Source: Bradyrhizobium sp. Ash2021 (GTDB taxonomy: Bacteria > Pseudomonadota > Alphaproteobacteria > Rhizobiales > Xanthobacteraceae). Taken from it: DNA of 64,000 bases. The position numbers and the translations under genes were made by a program. Positions 8,027 through 16,296 of the stretch are shown here, piece by piece. The stretch covers positions 2,462,501 through 2,526,500 of the forward strand of contig NZ_CP100604.1 of NCBI RefSeq assembly GCF_031202265.1. The letters are read 5' to 3'. Positions within the stretch are counted from its first letter, which is position 1. Every line of letters starts with the position of its first letter. Below the pieces are notes generated by a model. That model saw nothing but the letters and a program-made list of their open reading frames with translations. It was not told where the DNA came from and did no database searches.

Positions 8027-8762
8027 ACTCGATCCAAAAGCGAAACCGGGGATCGATTGCCGCTGCTACTACTTGCTACGGGCCAAAACGTTCCAATCAG
8101 GACTTTGGCTTCAGCTTCAGCCCAAGTACCGACTCGCTAATTCGACGGAGAGGGTAGCGACGCGCCTTGTGAATAGGCCGGATGCCTGCATCCGAAGTGA
8201 CGGAGCGGAACTGGCACTTCCGCGGCGGGTCTTGTGTCACGAAGCGTAGCCGGTCCAAACGGCTGCGCGCAACTTTACAGGAGATGAAGGTAGGTCCTTC
8301 GGGTTCGGCGATCAGGTCGCTGATCCCAAGCCACCGCGGGCCGCTTTGGTCAAAAGCCACGGTGGTGAGCGCTGCGGAAACGTCGGGACGATGATCCCGG
8401 GTGATGCGAGAGTATCAAGTCCGGATCTGTGAGAGGAAATTCCCTGGGCCTACTCGGCAAGAGCGCCGCTTTCACGGCCAACCGGCCGCTTCCGGTCTTC
8501 CCCTATGGACAGACATCGGCAGCACCGGTCGGCATGTCTCAAAGGTGCCACAAACGGACTCGTGCACCGCAGCAAACAAGGTACGGCGCATTTCGTCCGA
8601 AACGCGCGGCTTGCCGCCGAGCGGAATCATGATCGTAGCTCCCCGCTCGCCCGCCAGCCTCAGCGTGCGAGCACAGAATCGTTCGCCTTCGCATCTTTGA
8701 TGGTCATTGCGACTTTGCGATGCGCTGTGACGGGTGCCACCAGAGCTTGCGCTTAAGCCGTT
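8027..8762. other. 735 bp with only doubtful open frames
   Basis: An 87-codon minus-strand frame (8097-8360, GTG start, beginning MAFDQSGPRWLGISDL) is the most protein-like candidate but lacks a good ribosome site and any motif. Plus-strand frames at 8182-8394 and 8401-8700 look like shadows. I do not annotate a gene here. Confidence 0.4.
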
Positions 8763-8978
8763 TCAGTATTTCTCTTCTTCGACCGTCAGTGGTTTCCAGT
8801 GTGTCGGCGGCTCTGGACTGATTACGCGGTTTTCGATGCCCGGGATGCGCGTGTTGGCAGACCAGGACTGACTGCCCTTGTGCCAAAATCCTTCCACATC
8901 GCTCGACCAGCGGTCATTGTGCAGCAGAACGAACACCCCGTCTCTAGGCGCGGTACTGATGTCCCGCCATTCGCTCAT
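8763..8978 (-). CDS. DUF551-like small protein
   Basis: 71 residues. MSEWRDISTAPRDG at the N-terminus, a VLLHN strand, GFWHKGSQSW in the middle and THWKPL near the end follow the pattern of DUF551-type proteins (start W-x-x-I-x-x-A-P-x-D-G, end HWxPL), which are often phage- or island-borne. AGGA lies just upstream of the ATG at 8978. Function unknown for the family. Confidence 0.75.
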   Translation of the reverse strand: MSEWRDISTAPRDGVFVLLHNDRWSSDVEGFWHKGSQSWSANTRIPGIENRVISPEPPTHWKPLTVEEEKY

Positions 8979-9054
8979 TGTGCGGGTCCTTCGCTTGATT
9001 CCGTTTAGTTAATGCCTCAAGGCACGGCTTCAAGTCTATCGCGCTCCTCACTTG

Positions 9055-9270
9055 TCAGCAGTGCCGGCGGTGTAGTCGAATGCCCCACCTCATAAGGCTT
9101 GCGACAGGGACCGGTCCCGGATCGCTGCCCTCGGTCGGGACGACTACCCCGCCGGGCTCGCCTACATGGCCGGGACCGCACTTCGCTCCGTCCGGAGCTC
9201 CGCCACTCGGACAGAACACAGAGACCAACGTTTCGTTCGCCTCGCAGCTTACAGAGCCATCGGCTTGCAC
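9055..9270 (-). pseudogene. Fragment of a cysteine-rich exported protein
   Basis: The translated frame has SCEANETLVSVFCPSGGAP followed by DGAKC. This resembles the mature part of small exported Bradyrhizobium proteins I remember with C-(D/E)xxExLVSxxC signatures. A TAG lies 14 codons before the GTG at 9270, no signal peptide is encoded, and the downstream half turns into low-complexity sequence. I read it as the remnant of a gene that lost its leader. Confidence 0.35.
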
Positions 9271-9447
9271 GGCGCGCCGGGGTGATCCGGCGGGCCCGGA
9301 GGCTGGCGCCTACTTTCCTTCCACGTCTCGACGAATTAACTCGCGTTTGAGACCGTGGAAGCGCATACTCGGACAATCACCGCTCCGCCTCCTAGGCATT
9401 ACCGGTGACAGAGAGTGTTGCGCTCCCGCCTGTTCGGGGGAAGCATC

Positions 9448-9693
9448 ATGCCCCAGCCTCGACGCCTGTCGTCCGTCATTCCATTCGTTGCAATTGAGCG
9501 CCCCGCTTGTCCGAAGTGCAAGGCCACGATGATGCTCGTCAGTATCGAGCTGGCACGCCCGGGCGTCGACTTGCATACGTTTGAATGCGCTATCTGCGGT
9601 CGCGTACATAAGACCCTAGCCGCGTATGAAGACCCTATGAAGTCCAAGGGTCTTGGACGCTGGCTTCAAGGCGATTTGCACTCACCGAAGTAA
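9448..9693 (+). CDS. Small zinc-ribbon protein
   Basis: 81 residues starting MPQPRRLSSVIPF, with GGGGGA a few bases upstream. CPKCKATM and, about 25 residues later, FECAICGRVHKT form a C-x2-C ... C-x2-C zinc ribbon, followed by a short charged tail. Same general class as the protein at 6676-6858 but not closely similar. No function assigned. Confidence 0.7.
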   Translation: MPQPRRLSSVIPFVAIERPACPKCKATMMLVSIELARPGVDLHTFECAICGRVHKTLAAYEDPMKSKGLGRWLQGDLHSPK

Positions 9694-9848
9694 GGCGCGC
9701 CGGCGTGAACCGCGCGGATTTTGTAATGCTTGAATTGAGGAGGGCCGTAGAATTGCCCGCAAGGGTAATATTCACCACTGGACCACACTGATAGACGCCC
9801 GCGCCACCGCGGATGCGGGTGCGCTATCTCGAAAGAGGAGCAAATCTG

Positions 9849-10310
9849 ATGTGTGACTATAGTCTGCATGCCATGGCATCGCGTCCCGCCAAAGTTGGAG
9901 AGACGCTCGTCACCACAACGTTCCCCAGGACCTCGACCCGTGGCTTTGCTGCAGAAGGCGAACCCGGTGTGGCGATCTGCCTCCTTCCCGGAACCGAGTT
10001 AGCCTTCGAGCAAGACGTTAAGTACGACCAGGGACGGATCTGGACGAGAACAACCAGCTTCCGCGTTGCCAAGTTTGGTGTGGTCGAACCAAATGTGCCG
10101 CATCGCCATCACGACGCGATTGAATTTCCCGATGGAAGCAATGTCCTGGTGACGCTGCTCGTCGAAGGCCAGCGAGCGACTGTGCTGCAATTGCCAGTTG
10201 TCCATCAGATATCGGGGCGCACCACAAAAGCTGAGGAGCACGGAAGCACACCGGCAGCAGCAGCTTCGGCCGCCGTGGAACTTGCGCGCTGCCCGCGGAC
10301 CATCGTTTGA
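9849..10310 (+). CDS. MCDYSLH-family small protein, copy 2
   Basis: 153 residues from MCDYSLHAMASRPAKVG, with AAGAGGAG upstream. Paralogue of 6212-6622, sharing the N-terminal block, the GTELAFEQDV strand, PHRHHDAIEF and VEGQRATVLQLP. This copy has an Ala-rich C-terminal extension. Its stop is 13 bp before the acyl-CoA dehydrogenase start, so the two may be co-transcribed. No known function. Confidence 0.8.
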   Translation: MCDYSLHAMASRPAKVGETLVTTTFPRTSTRGFAAEGEPGVAICLLPGTELAFEQDVKYDQGRIWTRTTSFRVAKFGVVEPNVPHRHHDAIEFPDGSNVLVTLLVEGQRATVLQLPVVHQISGRTTKAEEHGSTPAAAASAAVELARCPRTIV

Positions 10311-10323
10311 GGGAGGAGCAGCA

Positions 10324-11685
10324 ATGGCCATCGATTTCAGGCTGACGACAGAACAGCAGAATCTGCGGGAGACCGCGCGTGACTTCGCGCAGAACGTGCT
10401 CGCACCGCTGGTTCCCGATGCAGATGCAACGCGCGACCCGCATGAGGCCTTCGCCAAGACCAAGCCGGCTTACGTCGAGTCTTATAAGCTTGGGTTCGCC
10501 ATGGGATTCCTTCCCAAGGAGTACGGTGGCGGCAGCGTCAGCAACCTCGACCTCCAGCTGGTCGCCGAGGAGATTTGCGCCGTCGACCCGGGCTTCGCGA
10601 CGACGCTCCTGGTCAATGGTTTGGGCCTTATGAACGTCGCTTGGTTTGGCACCGATGCCGAAAAGGAGAAGTGGCTTCGGCCGGCCTGCACGGATGCGAA
10701 GGGAGAGTATCTTGCCGGCTGGGTGGTAAGCGAGGCAGGGGGCCGTCCCGGCGGCACCGCAAATTTCGATGCACCACAGCCGTCGCCCGTAGGCATCGGT
10801 CTCACCGCCGAGCTGACGAACGGCGAGTACGTGCTGAATGGACGCAAATACTGGCCGTGCAATGCCGGCGGGTGGGACAAACAGGGCGCCGACGTCAACG
10901 TATGCATCGTCAGGACGGACAAGACGAAGGGCGGCAAGGAGGGTCTGAGCGCAATCATGGTCCCGAGAGGCGCGCCGGGCTTCCGCGTCGAGAAGGTCAT
11001 CGACACGATGGGCCATCGCCTCTGTCAGAACAATTCGCTCGTGTTCGACAACGTGCGTGTTCCCGAAGAGAACATCATTTCCGGCACGAAAGGCAACGGC
11101 GACCTCGTCATCAGCAAGGCCTTCACATGGTCGGGCCCGGTCGCGGCGATCGCCGCAGTCGGTGTCGCCAGAGCCGCCTACGAATACACCCTCGAATGGG
11201 CCAAGGGTCACACAGCAGGTGGTGCTCAGCCGATCATGCAACACCAGCATGTGGGTTATCTGCTGTCGGATGTGGCTATGAAGATAGAGGCTGCGCGCTA
11301 TCTCTCCTGGAAATCGGCCCAATACCTCGATCTCTATGACAGCGAGGGCCATGTCCCAGGCGCCTGGTCGAAGATTTTCGGCGGGGAGACCTGTGTCGAG
11401 GTCGTATACACGTGCATGCGTATCATGGGCGTCAACAGCTACGATAGGAGCCATCCGCTCGAGAAATATATGCGTGAGGCCCTGTGCTTCCCGATCTACG
11501 ACGCCGGCAACATCGGCATGCAGCGTCGTAAGATTCATGGCGTGATGGCCCACGATTCATTCGACCCGCGCGCCTTCGTCGACAACAAGGCGATGGTCTT
11601 CTCGAAGGATATGGAAGGATTGGACACGTCCCCGAACCTGGTCGAAACGGGGACGCCTCCGGAGCCGCACAGAGTGGCGGCCTAG
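10324..11685 (+). CDS. Acyl-CoA dehydrogenase family flavoprotein
   Basis: 453 residues starting MAIDFRLTTEQQNLRETARD; GGGAGGAG fixes the start at 10324. Order: N-terminal helical domain (GFLPKEYGGGSVSNLD, then EEICAVDPGFATTLLVN), beta domain (GWVVSEAGGRPGG and NGRKYWPCNAGG), and C-terminal helical domain with YEYTLEWAKGHTAGG, CMRIMGVNSYDRSHPLEKYMRE and DAGNIGMQRRKIH. Oxidation of an acyl-CoA to the enoyl-CoA with FAD is the family reaction. The active-site base and chain-length class cannot be fixed by eye. No ETF or other beta-oxidation gene is nearby. Confidence 0.9.
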   Translation: MAIDFRLTTEQQNLRETARDFAQNVLAPLVPDADATRDPHEAFAKTKPAYVESYKLGFAMGFLPKEYGGGSVSNLDLQLVAEEICAVDPGFATTLLVNGLGLMNVAWFGTDAEKEKWLRPACTDAKGEYLAGWVVSEAGGRPGGTANFDAPQPSPVGIGLTAELTNGEYVLNGRKYWPCNAGGWDKQGADVNVCIVRTDKTKGGKEGLSAIMVPRGAPGFRVEKVIDTMGHRLCQNNSLVFDNVRVPEENIISGTKGNGDLVISKAFTWSGPVAAIAAVGVARAAYEYTLEWAKGHTAGGAQPIMQHQHVGYLLSDVAMKIEAARYLSWKSAQYLDLYDSEGHVPGAWSKIFGGETCVEVVYTCMRIMGVNSYDRSHPLEKYMREALCFPIYDAGNIGMQRRKIHGVMAHDSFDPRAFVDNKAMVFSKDMEGLDTSPNLVETGTPPEPHRVAA

Positions 11686-11880
11686 TGCGCAGTCCGGAGC
11701 GGGCGGACGGATTCGCGGGCCGAGCGAAGGCCGAGGCCCAGCGATGGGCTGCTGCTGTCGGCGCCCCTGAATAACACGGGCCGCTTCGCACCGCTGCCAG
11801 GATGGGCCACTGACTAAACCGGTCCATTCTAGAGAAAAGATTGGGCCCCGGGTAAGGAAACGGTTCTGTCTACACGAAGA

Positions 11881-11905
11881 AAACCCCGCCGGTTCCGGCG
11901 GGTTT
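11881..11905. terminator. GC-rich hairpin, possible bidirectional terminator
   Basis: The arms around GGTTCC pair almost perfectly (AAACCC...GCCGG with CCGGCGGGTTT, one bulged C). On the minus strand it is followed by TTTTCTT, a usable T tract; on the plus strand by TTTCGATT. It lies in the gap between convergent genes ending at 11685 and 12140. Confidence 0.55.
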
Positions 11906-11920
11906 CGATTGGGGGTACCT

Positions 11921-12086
11921 GACCTGCTTTGCCCGGTGCTGCAAGGGTACATCCGACCCTGGATAGCAAGCTTTCCGATGAAAGAGAAACCGCGCCGTTT
12001 CTGGCGGGGTTTTCATTTTTCTGACTAGGGGACCTACTTTGCCCGGTAAAGGGGGACAAACTTGCAGGGGACCAACTATGCCCGGT
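11921..12086. repeat. Three copies of GACC(N)2CT(T/A)TGCCCGGT
   Basis: Seventeen-base units at 11921-11937, 12031-12047 and 12070-12086 share GACC, then CTTTGCCCGGT or CTATGCCCGGT. Two are followed by GCTGCA. They alternate with the two terminator-like hairpins in a gene-free stretch. Degenerate small repeat array; function unknown. Confidence 0.55.
11985..12018 (+). terminator. Rho-independent terminator-like hairpin
   Basis: AGAAACCGCGCC pairs with GGCGGGGTTTT around a short GTTTCT loop (one mismatch) and is followed by TTTTCATTTTT. It probably ends transcription coming from the acyl-CoA dehydrogenase side. Confidence 0.6.
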
Positions 12087-12139
12087 GCTGCAGCGGGAGC
12101 GGTCTTCCACCGGAAGGATCGCACCAGGGTGCCGCACCG

Positions 12140-12562
12140 TCAACCAAGCGGCCGGGCTTGCCGGAACGAGAAACCGTTCGGAACGAATCTTCGGGCCACC
12201 GCGAGCGCGCCGCTCTCGCGGCATTCGAGCGCAATCTTCTGCGCCAGCATGACGTCTCCGATCGGCAGATTGCCAATCGGCAAGAAACACAATCCAGCCT
12301 TCGGGCGGCCTCGTTCATCGATTTCGCACACGTTCGTCACCGCCCCGACATGGATCCTGTAGCGCCTTCCGCTCTCGCCGCCGACGACCTCGAAATAGCC
12401 CTTCGCCGCGAACTGCGCCCGCTGGCTCGGCGACAGCCACTCCCGCAGAAGCTGGAGAGACCGGCCCTCCGGAGTTCTTTCGGCGCCGTGTGTCATGAAG
12501 AGGGCCCTTGCGGCTCTCATGCGCGAGCGCCCGCCCGGCGGTGATGGTCGAAAGCCGAACAT
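12140..12562 (-). CDS. Conserved small protein, unknown function
   Basis: Up to 140 residues. The core LREWLSPSQRAQF, KGYFEVVG, SGRRYRIHVG, VCEIDERGRPKAGLCF and GDVMLAQKIALE is a pattern I recognise from a Bradyrhizobium family of unknown role. The start is ambiguous: ATG at 12562 gives a Pro/Arg-rich leader, while ATG at 12520 or 12496 gives a shorter N-terminus close to the core. It follows the gene at 12573-12794 by 10 bp on the same strand, so the two probably form an operon. Confidence 0.7.
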   Translation of the reverse strand: MFGFRPSPPGGRSRMRAARALFMTHGAERTPEGRSLQLLREWLSPSQRAQFAAKGYFEVVGGESGRRYRIHVGAVTNVCEIDERGRPKAGLCFLPIGNLPIGDVMLAQKIALECRESGALAVARRFVPNGFSFRQARPLG

Positions 12563-12572
12563 GAGCTGGCGG

Positions 12573-12794
12573 CTATCCGCCGACCAGCCTGGGGAAGAAG
12601 ACGGTTTCTTCCGCGTTCGGATCGAACGATCGGATCTGCGAGACCTGACCCGGACCGGTCCGGACCGCGGCGGTAAAGCCGACCTTCGTCAGCTCGTAGA
12701 ACCGCTGCTCCGCCTTCGCCAGTTCCTGTGTGTCGTTCGGGTCGAAAGGGTGACGGCTGTCGCCGGTGCGGTCCATCACGATCTGGATTGCCAT
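12573..12794 (-). CDS. 73-residue conserved small protein
   Basis: MAIQIVMDRTGDSRHPFDP, then a helix AKAEQRFYELTKVGFTAA and the C-terminal SFDPNAEETVFFPRLVGG. A GAGGAGG ribosome site supports ATG at 12794; longer in-frame ATGs upstream only add an unrelated Arg-rich stretch. This is a widespread small alphaproteobacterial family with an FDP...FxPxLxGG end, function unknown to me. First gene of a two-gene unit with 12140-12562. Confidence 0.75.
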   Translation of the reverse strand: MAIQIVMDRTGDSRHPFDPNDTQELAKAEQRFYELTKVGFTAAVRTGPGQVSQIRSFDPNAEETVFFPRLVGG

Positions 12795-13061
12795 GATCGT
12801 CCTCCTCGGATTGCTGATGGCCAAGGACCTCGATCCAGTATCCAGCCGAAGTCGCCGAGTTTCAAGAGAAGAAGATTCCGTCGCGAAGCCTTGGGATCCT
12901 TTCAAAACCAGTCTGTATTTCGTTCGATCGAGGCTGCCTGCAGAGTAAAACTTCCCACTCACAATCACCCGACTTCCGAGTATGTTACCGTACTCGCTGG
13001 TGATTTTTTGCTTCGGGGTGGAGACAAACTCGACCCCAAGTGCAGTAGGCAGTCTTAGAAA

Positions 13062-13736
13062 ATGGACCTTGCCTCTTTCTCGAGCTTTCTGATTCGCTTG
13101 ATCCAGGTCCATGGACCCTGGATCATTTCCGTCGTTGTTGCGCTCGAAAGCGCGGGCGTGCCCCTTCCCGGAGAGACGATCCTTGTTGCCGCTGCTCTCC
13201 TGGCCGCCGCCACCAATCAGATCGATATCGCTGTCGTTGTAGCCGCGGCCGCTGCAGGTGCGATCGTTGGAGACGCGATCGGATATATGGTCGGGCGCCG
13301 CTTCGGAATGCCGCTTCTTCGCAAATACGGGCGGTACATTCGTCTCGATGAAAACCGATTGCTGATCGGTCGATATTTGTTTTTTCGGTATGGGAACGCT
13401 GTCGTGTTTTTTGGCCGCTTTATCGCGGTGCTACGCATGTTTGCAGCTTTGCTTGCTGGCGCAAATGGCATGCCGGCGGGCCGCTTTTTCTTCTTCAACG
13501 TGACCGGGGGCATTTGCTGGGCGTGTCTCTTCGGTTTCGGTTCCCACGCTGTCGGAACCGAAATCTATAAGATTTCTGAAACGCTGAGCCTAGTGTCACT
13601 GGGATTGTTTATTGGCGCTGGATCCGCGCTTTCGATCATCATTCGGCGATATGAAATTGTGCTTCTTCGCCGGGCCGAGCGCGCGCTGCCGGTGCTCCGC
13701 AAACGGTGCGGCGCTAACCCTGATGCGGAAACCTGA
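13062..13736 (+). CDS. DedA/SNARE-associated family membrane protein
   Basis: 224 residues. LESAGVPLPGETILVAAALLA is the family's E-x-x-(x)-P-x-P-x-E motif. GDAIGYMVGRRFG and FFGRFIAVLRMFAALLAGANGMP follow: the F-x-R-(x3)-R re-entrant loop plus the G-x-x-x-M-P signature. Four to five hydrophobic helices. DedA proteins act in the inner membrane in lipid-carrier and envelope homeostasis (undecaprenyl-phosphate and phospholipid recycling in studied members). No ribosome site stands out, but ATG at 13062 places the first helix correctly. Confidence 0.9.
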   Translation: MDLASFSSFLIRLIQVHGPWIISVVVALESAGVPLPGETILVAAALLAAATNQIDIAVVVAAAAAGAIVGDAIGYMVGRRFGMPLLRKYGRYIRLDENRLLIGRYLFFRYGNAVVFFGRFIAVLRMFAALLAGANGMPAGRFFFFNVTGGICWACLFGFGSHAVGTEIYKISETLSLVSLGLFIGAGSALSIIIRRYEIVLLRRAERALPVLRKRCGANPDAET

Positions 13737-13783
13737 GCAGAAGGGGTAAAATCCCCTGGGGTCCACACTCGGGGAGCAACAAC

Positions 13784-13957
13784 ATGAAGCAACACACCCC
13801 CGAGGAATTTTCCACCAGGTTGATCGACTGGAGTCCCTTCGTGATCATGGGCAACACGATGCCGCCCCGAGATCCTGATGAAGACGAAGAGGACGATGAG
13901 GAAGAAGAGGACCACGCCGACGAACCGCCGGTCGTGCGCGAGCCGGACGAAGACTAG
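13784..13957 (+). CDS. 57-residue highly acidic protein
   Basis: GGGGAG lies ten bases before the ATG. The product begins MKQHTPEEFSTRLIDWSPFV and turns into an Asp/Glu tract (PDEDEEDDEEEEDHADEPP) ending REPDED. It lies 47 bp after the DedA stop in the same direction. The N-terminal half is ordinary sequence, so this is not just a low-complexity artefact. Cytoplasmic; possible roles such as binding a basic partner are guesses. Confidence 0.65.
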   Translation: MKQHTPEEFSTRLIDWSPFVIMGNTMPPRDPDEDEEDDEEEEDHADEPPVVREPDED

Positions 13958-13996
13958 ACTGGCCTGTAGTTGGCAGGCGGCGTTATAGTATCTCCC

Positions 13997-14324
13997 ATGA
14001 GCTGGGATGCGGAAGACGTAGCGCTGCTCAAAAAACCCTGGTCCGTAGGACAGAGCGCCGCGCAGATCGCGCGCCCGTCTTGGGTGTAGCCGTATCGCGG
14101 TCTGCGGCAGCCTAACTCGTTTGGGCCTGAAGCGTGGGCACAAGCCGCCAACAGCAAAGCCCAAGATAAGGCCGGTCCCGAAGCGAAGGCCGGCGTCGTT
14201 GGCCGCCTGTGCCCGCCCGGTGGCAAAGAAGGTGTCGCGGAAGACAGCAGGGAAGCAGCCTAAGGAATTCAGCAAGCGCCAGCTTTACGCCATTCTAGCT
14301 GAAGCGGTCAGGAATACGGGCTAA
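13997..14324 (+). pseudogene. gcrA: GcrA-like cell-cycle regulator, frameshifted
   Basis: Frame 1 reads MSWDAEDVALLKKPWSVGQ then SAAQIAR, the typical GcrA N-terminal DNA-binding helix region. It then hits TAG at 14087. Shifting frame at the CCC run 14074-14076 (one extra C) gives RLGCSRIAVCGSLTRLGLKRG, the second helix of the same domain. It continues through a basic Pro/Lys-rich linker to EFSKRQLYAILAEAVRNTG, the usual end of small GcrA-family proteins. One inserted base therefore explains the break. LW of the family motif is also PW here. A sequencing error cannot be excluded. Confidence 0.75.
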
Positions 14325-14533
14325 CGGGCTCACTGCGACATCGTTGCGGTGCTGCCTCCACAACTGGTTCAGTTCCGGCAATCAATGCCCCTGAACGCGC
14401 CATGGCGGTAATCCGTGACTTCATCCAGCAGTGACTGAACGATATCGTTCAGCGTCGTACAGGTGATTGCGTGCCGCTTCACTTCCGCTTGTGGCCCTCT
14501 GCAACGACGCAAGCTCCATCGCAAGGTTGCACG

Positions 14534-15817
14534 ATGAAGAAGGTAATCAACTCGGCACCGTCGCGCCGCCACTTTTTGCGGCTAACATCAATGGCCGCGG
14601 CATCAGCCCTGGCTCCAACGGTTTTGCGGGCCGAGCAGCGAGAAGCAGCGGATTCGGCGACATCCCAGCCCGTATCCGCACGCATCGCCACGTTCGAGGA
14701 GATATGGCGGACCGTGCGAGACCGGTTCTACGATCCGCACCTACACGGGCTCGATTGGTCGGCGGTCCGGGAACGTTACTTGCCGGACGCCACACAGGCG
14801 AGCTCCGAAGAGGCGCTGGCCAGCGTCATTAATAGCATGCTCTCTGAGCTGCATGCTTCGCACACCCGCTACTACACACCGTACGAACCAGAATACTACC
14901 AGCTTTCCGATATCTTTGCTGGTGCGCTAAGGCGGCGCGGACTGGAACGCGCTTTTCCGGGTGGCCGTATCTCCTATCCCGGCATTGGCGTCCTCTCGCA
15001 TCTCGACATGCAGGGCCGCAGCATGAATACCGGTGTCATAGAAGGCACGCCGGCCCAACAAGCCGGCCTGTTCGCTGGCGATATGATCGTCTTCGCCGAC
15101 AGTGCACCGTTTCAGCCGGTACAGTCATTCCGTGACAAAATTGGCATGGACGTCGTGCTGGGCCTGCGTCGTGCCGGCGCGTTTACGCAAATATCGGTTA
15201 CCCCGGTTGATATTGAGCCCAACAAAATGTTCTTGGACGGCCTGAAGGCCAGCGCCCGTATAATACCGGCCAACGGCCGACGCATCGGCTATGTTCATGT
15301 CTGGTGCTACGCTGGCTCCGTGTATCAGCGGACGCTCGAGCATCTTCTATCGCATGGTCCGCTGAACGACGCCGACGCGCTGATCTGGGACCTGCGCGAT
15401 GGCTGGGGCGGCGCGATCCCCGAGTATCTTGATTTGTTCAACACGCGAGCGCCGACGATGCAGGTCACTGATCGCAATGGCGCCAGCGAACTCGAGAACG
15501 TGAAGTGGCGCAAGCCTGTCGCCATGCTTGTCAACGGTGGCACCCGCAGCGGCAAGGAGATCCTTGCCTATGGCTTCAAGAAATATCGGCTTGGCGAGGT
15601 CATCGGTAGCCGGACCGAGGGAGCTGTCCTCGCTGCGACGGCATTCCTCATTGGCGGCGGCTTGCTGTTGCTCGCGGTCGCGGACGTGCAGGTCGACGGC
15701 GAGCGACTGGAAGGCGTTGGCGTCGCACCCACGATCGAGGTCCAAGCTGACCCGGCCTCCATGGGTCCAGGTGATCCTCAACTCAATCGTGCAATCGCGG
15801 CCCTATCCGGGGCCTGA
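14534..15817 (+). CDS. S41-family (CtpA-like) peptidase with Tat-type leader
   Basis: 427 residues from MKKVINSAPSRRHFLRL. SRRHFL plus an Ala-rich stretch ending TVLRA is a Tat-type signal. A helical N-terminal part (TFEEIWRTVRDRFYDPHLHGLDW) precedes a PDZ-like region (GVIEGTPAQQAGLFAGDMIV, about residues 170-230). The peptidase core contains YVHVWCYAG, WDLRDGWGG and VNGGTRSGKEILAYGFKKY. The Ser-Lys centre is expected in the TRSGKEI region, where S and K are present. EGAVLAATAF and a short C-terminal strand close the fold. It would act on periplasmic or exported proteins. The start is chosen at the Tat leader; the in-frame ATG at 14471 adds nothing signal-like. Confidence 0.85.
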   Translation: MKKVINSAPSRRHFLRLTSMAAASALAPTVLRAEQREAADSATSQPVSARIATFEEIWRTVRDRFYDPHLHGLDWSAVRERYLPDATQASSEEALASVINSMLSELHASHTRYYTPYEPEYYQLSDIFAGALRRRGLERAFPGGRISYPGIGVLSHLDMQGRSMNTGVIEGTPAQQAGLFAGDMIVFADSAPFQPVQSFRDKIGMDVVLGLRRAGAFTQISVTPVDIEPNKMFLDGLKASARIIPANGRRIGYVHVWCYAGSVYQRTLEHLLSHGPLNDADALIWDLRDGWGGAIPEYLDLFNTRAPTMQVTDRNGASELENVKWRKPVAMLVNGGTRSGKEILAYGFKKYRLGEVIGSRTEGAVLAATAFLIGGGLLLLAVADVQVDGERLEGVGVAPTIEVQADPASMGPGDPQLNRAIAALSGA

Positions 15818-16296
15818 TCCTCGGGAGGCGGCCTTGCTGGCTCTTACACTGATCCGCGAGGACCGGATGGCCATTGAACAGCATCTAAAGAATTTTCGGT
15901 GGAAGAAACTGGAGGACATCGCTCGCTATTGAGACGGTCTCGCCCGTGCTGGGGTTCCGATGGAGTGACTGCCGGCTCGGAGCCGCCGCCATTCTCACGA
16001 GCGTCCGCTGTGAGTTCCAAGTCACGAGTCTTCGGGCGAGCCGGCCGGAGAGCCTTGCTGCCGCACTCGCGGCAGCCCGTCCTGAAGCGATAGCAACCGT
16101 CGTCTCGTTTTCAAGAGGCTCTGAATGTGCTTGGTGCTCAAGCGACCGTGCCGGGCGAAGCTCGCGGGACGTGCAAGCTCCAGCAGTCGATAAAACGTGC
16201 CTCGCCTCTGCACCGGATCTTCTCCGGACCCCCTGTCCCTATCGCAAACTCAATCTGACTAGCAGTTGATCGAGAATCGGGCGATGCTGTTGCCGG
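15818..16296. other. 480 bp between peptidase and transposase
   Basis: A plus-strand frame ending at 15932 carries EAALLALTLIREDRMAIEQ and KNFRWKKLEDIARY-stop, which looks like the true C-terminus of some protein but has no start of its own (its reading frame runs back into the peptidase gene). I regard it as a relic. The rest, up to the transposase start, shows nothing. Confidence 0.4.

Noticed and set aside
8097..8360. 87-codon minus-strand frame with GTG start
   Set aside because: Protein-like in part but no ribosome site, motif or neighbour support; left out of the gene list.
10018..11553. 511-codon open frame antisense to the acyl-CoA dehydrogenase
   Set aside because: The dehydrogenase frame has all family motifs and a ribosome site; the antisense frame has none.
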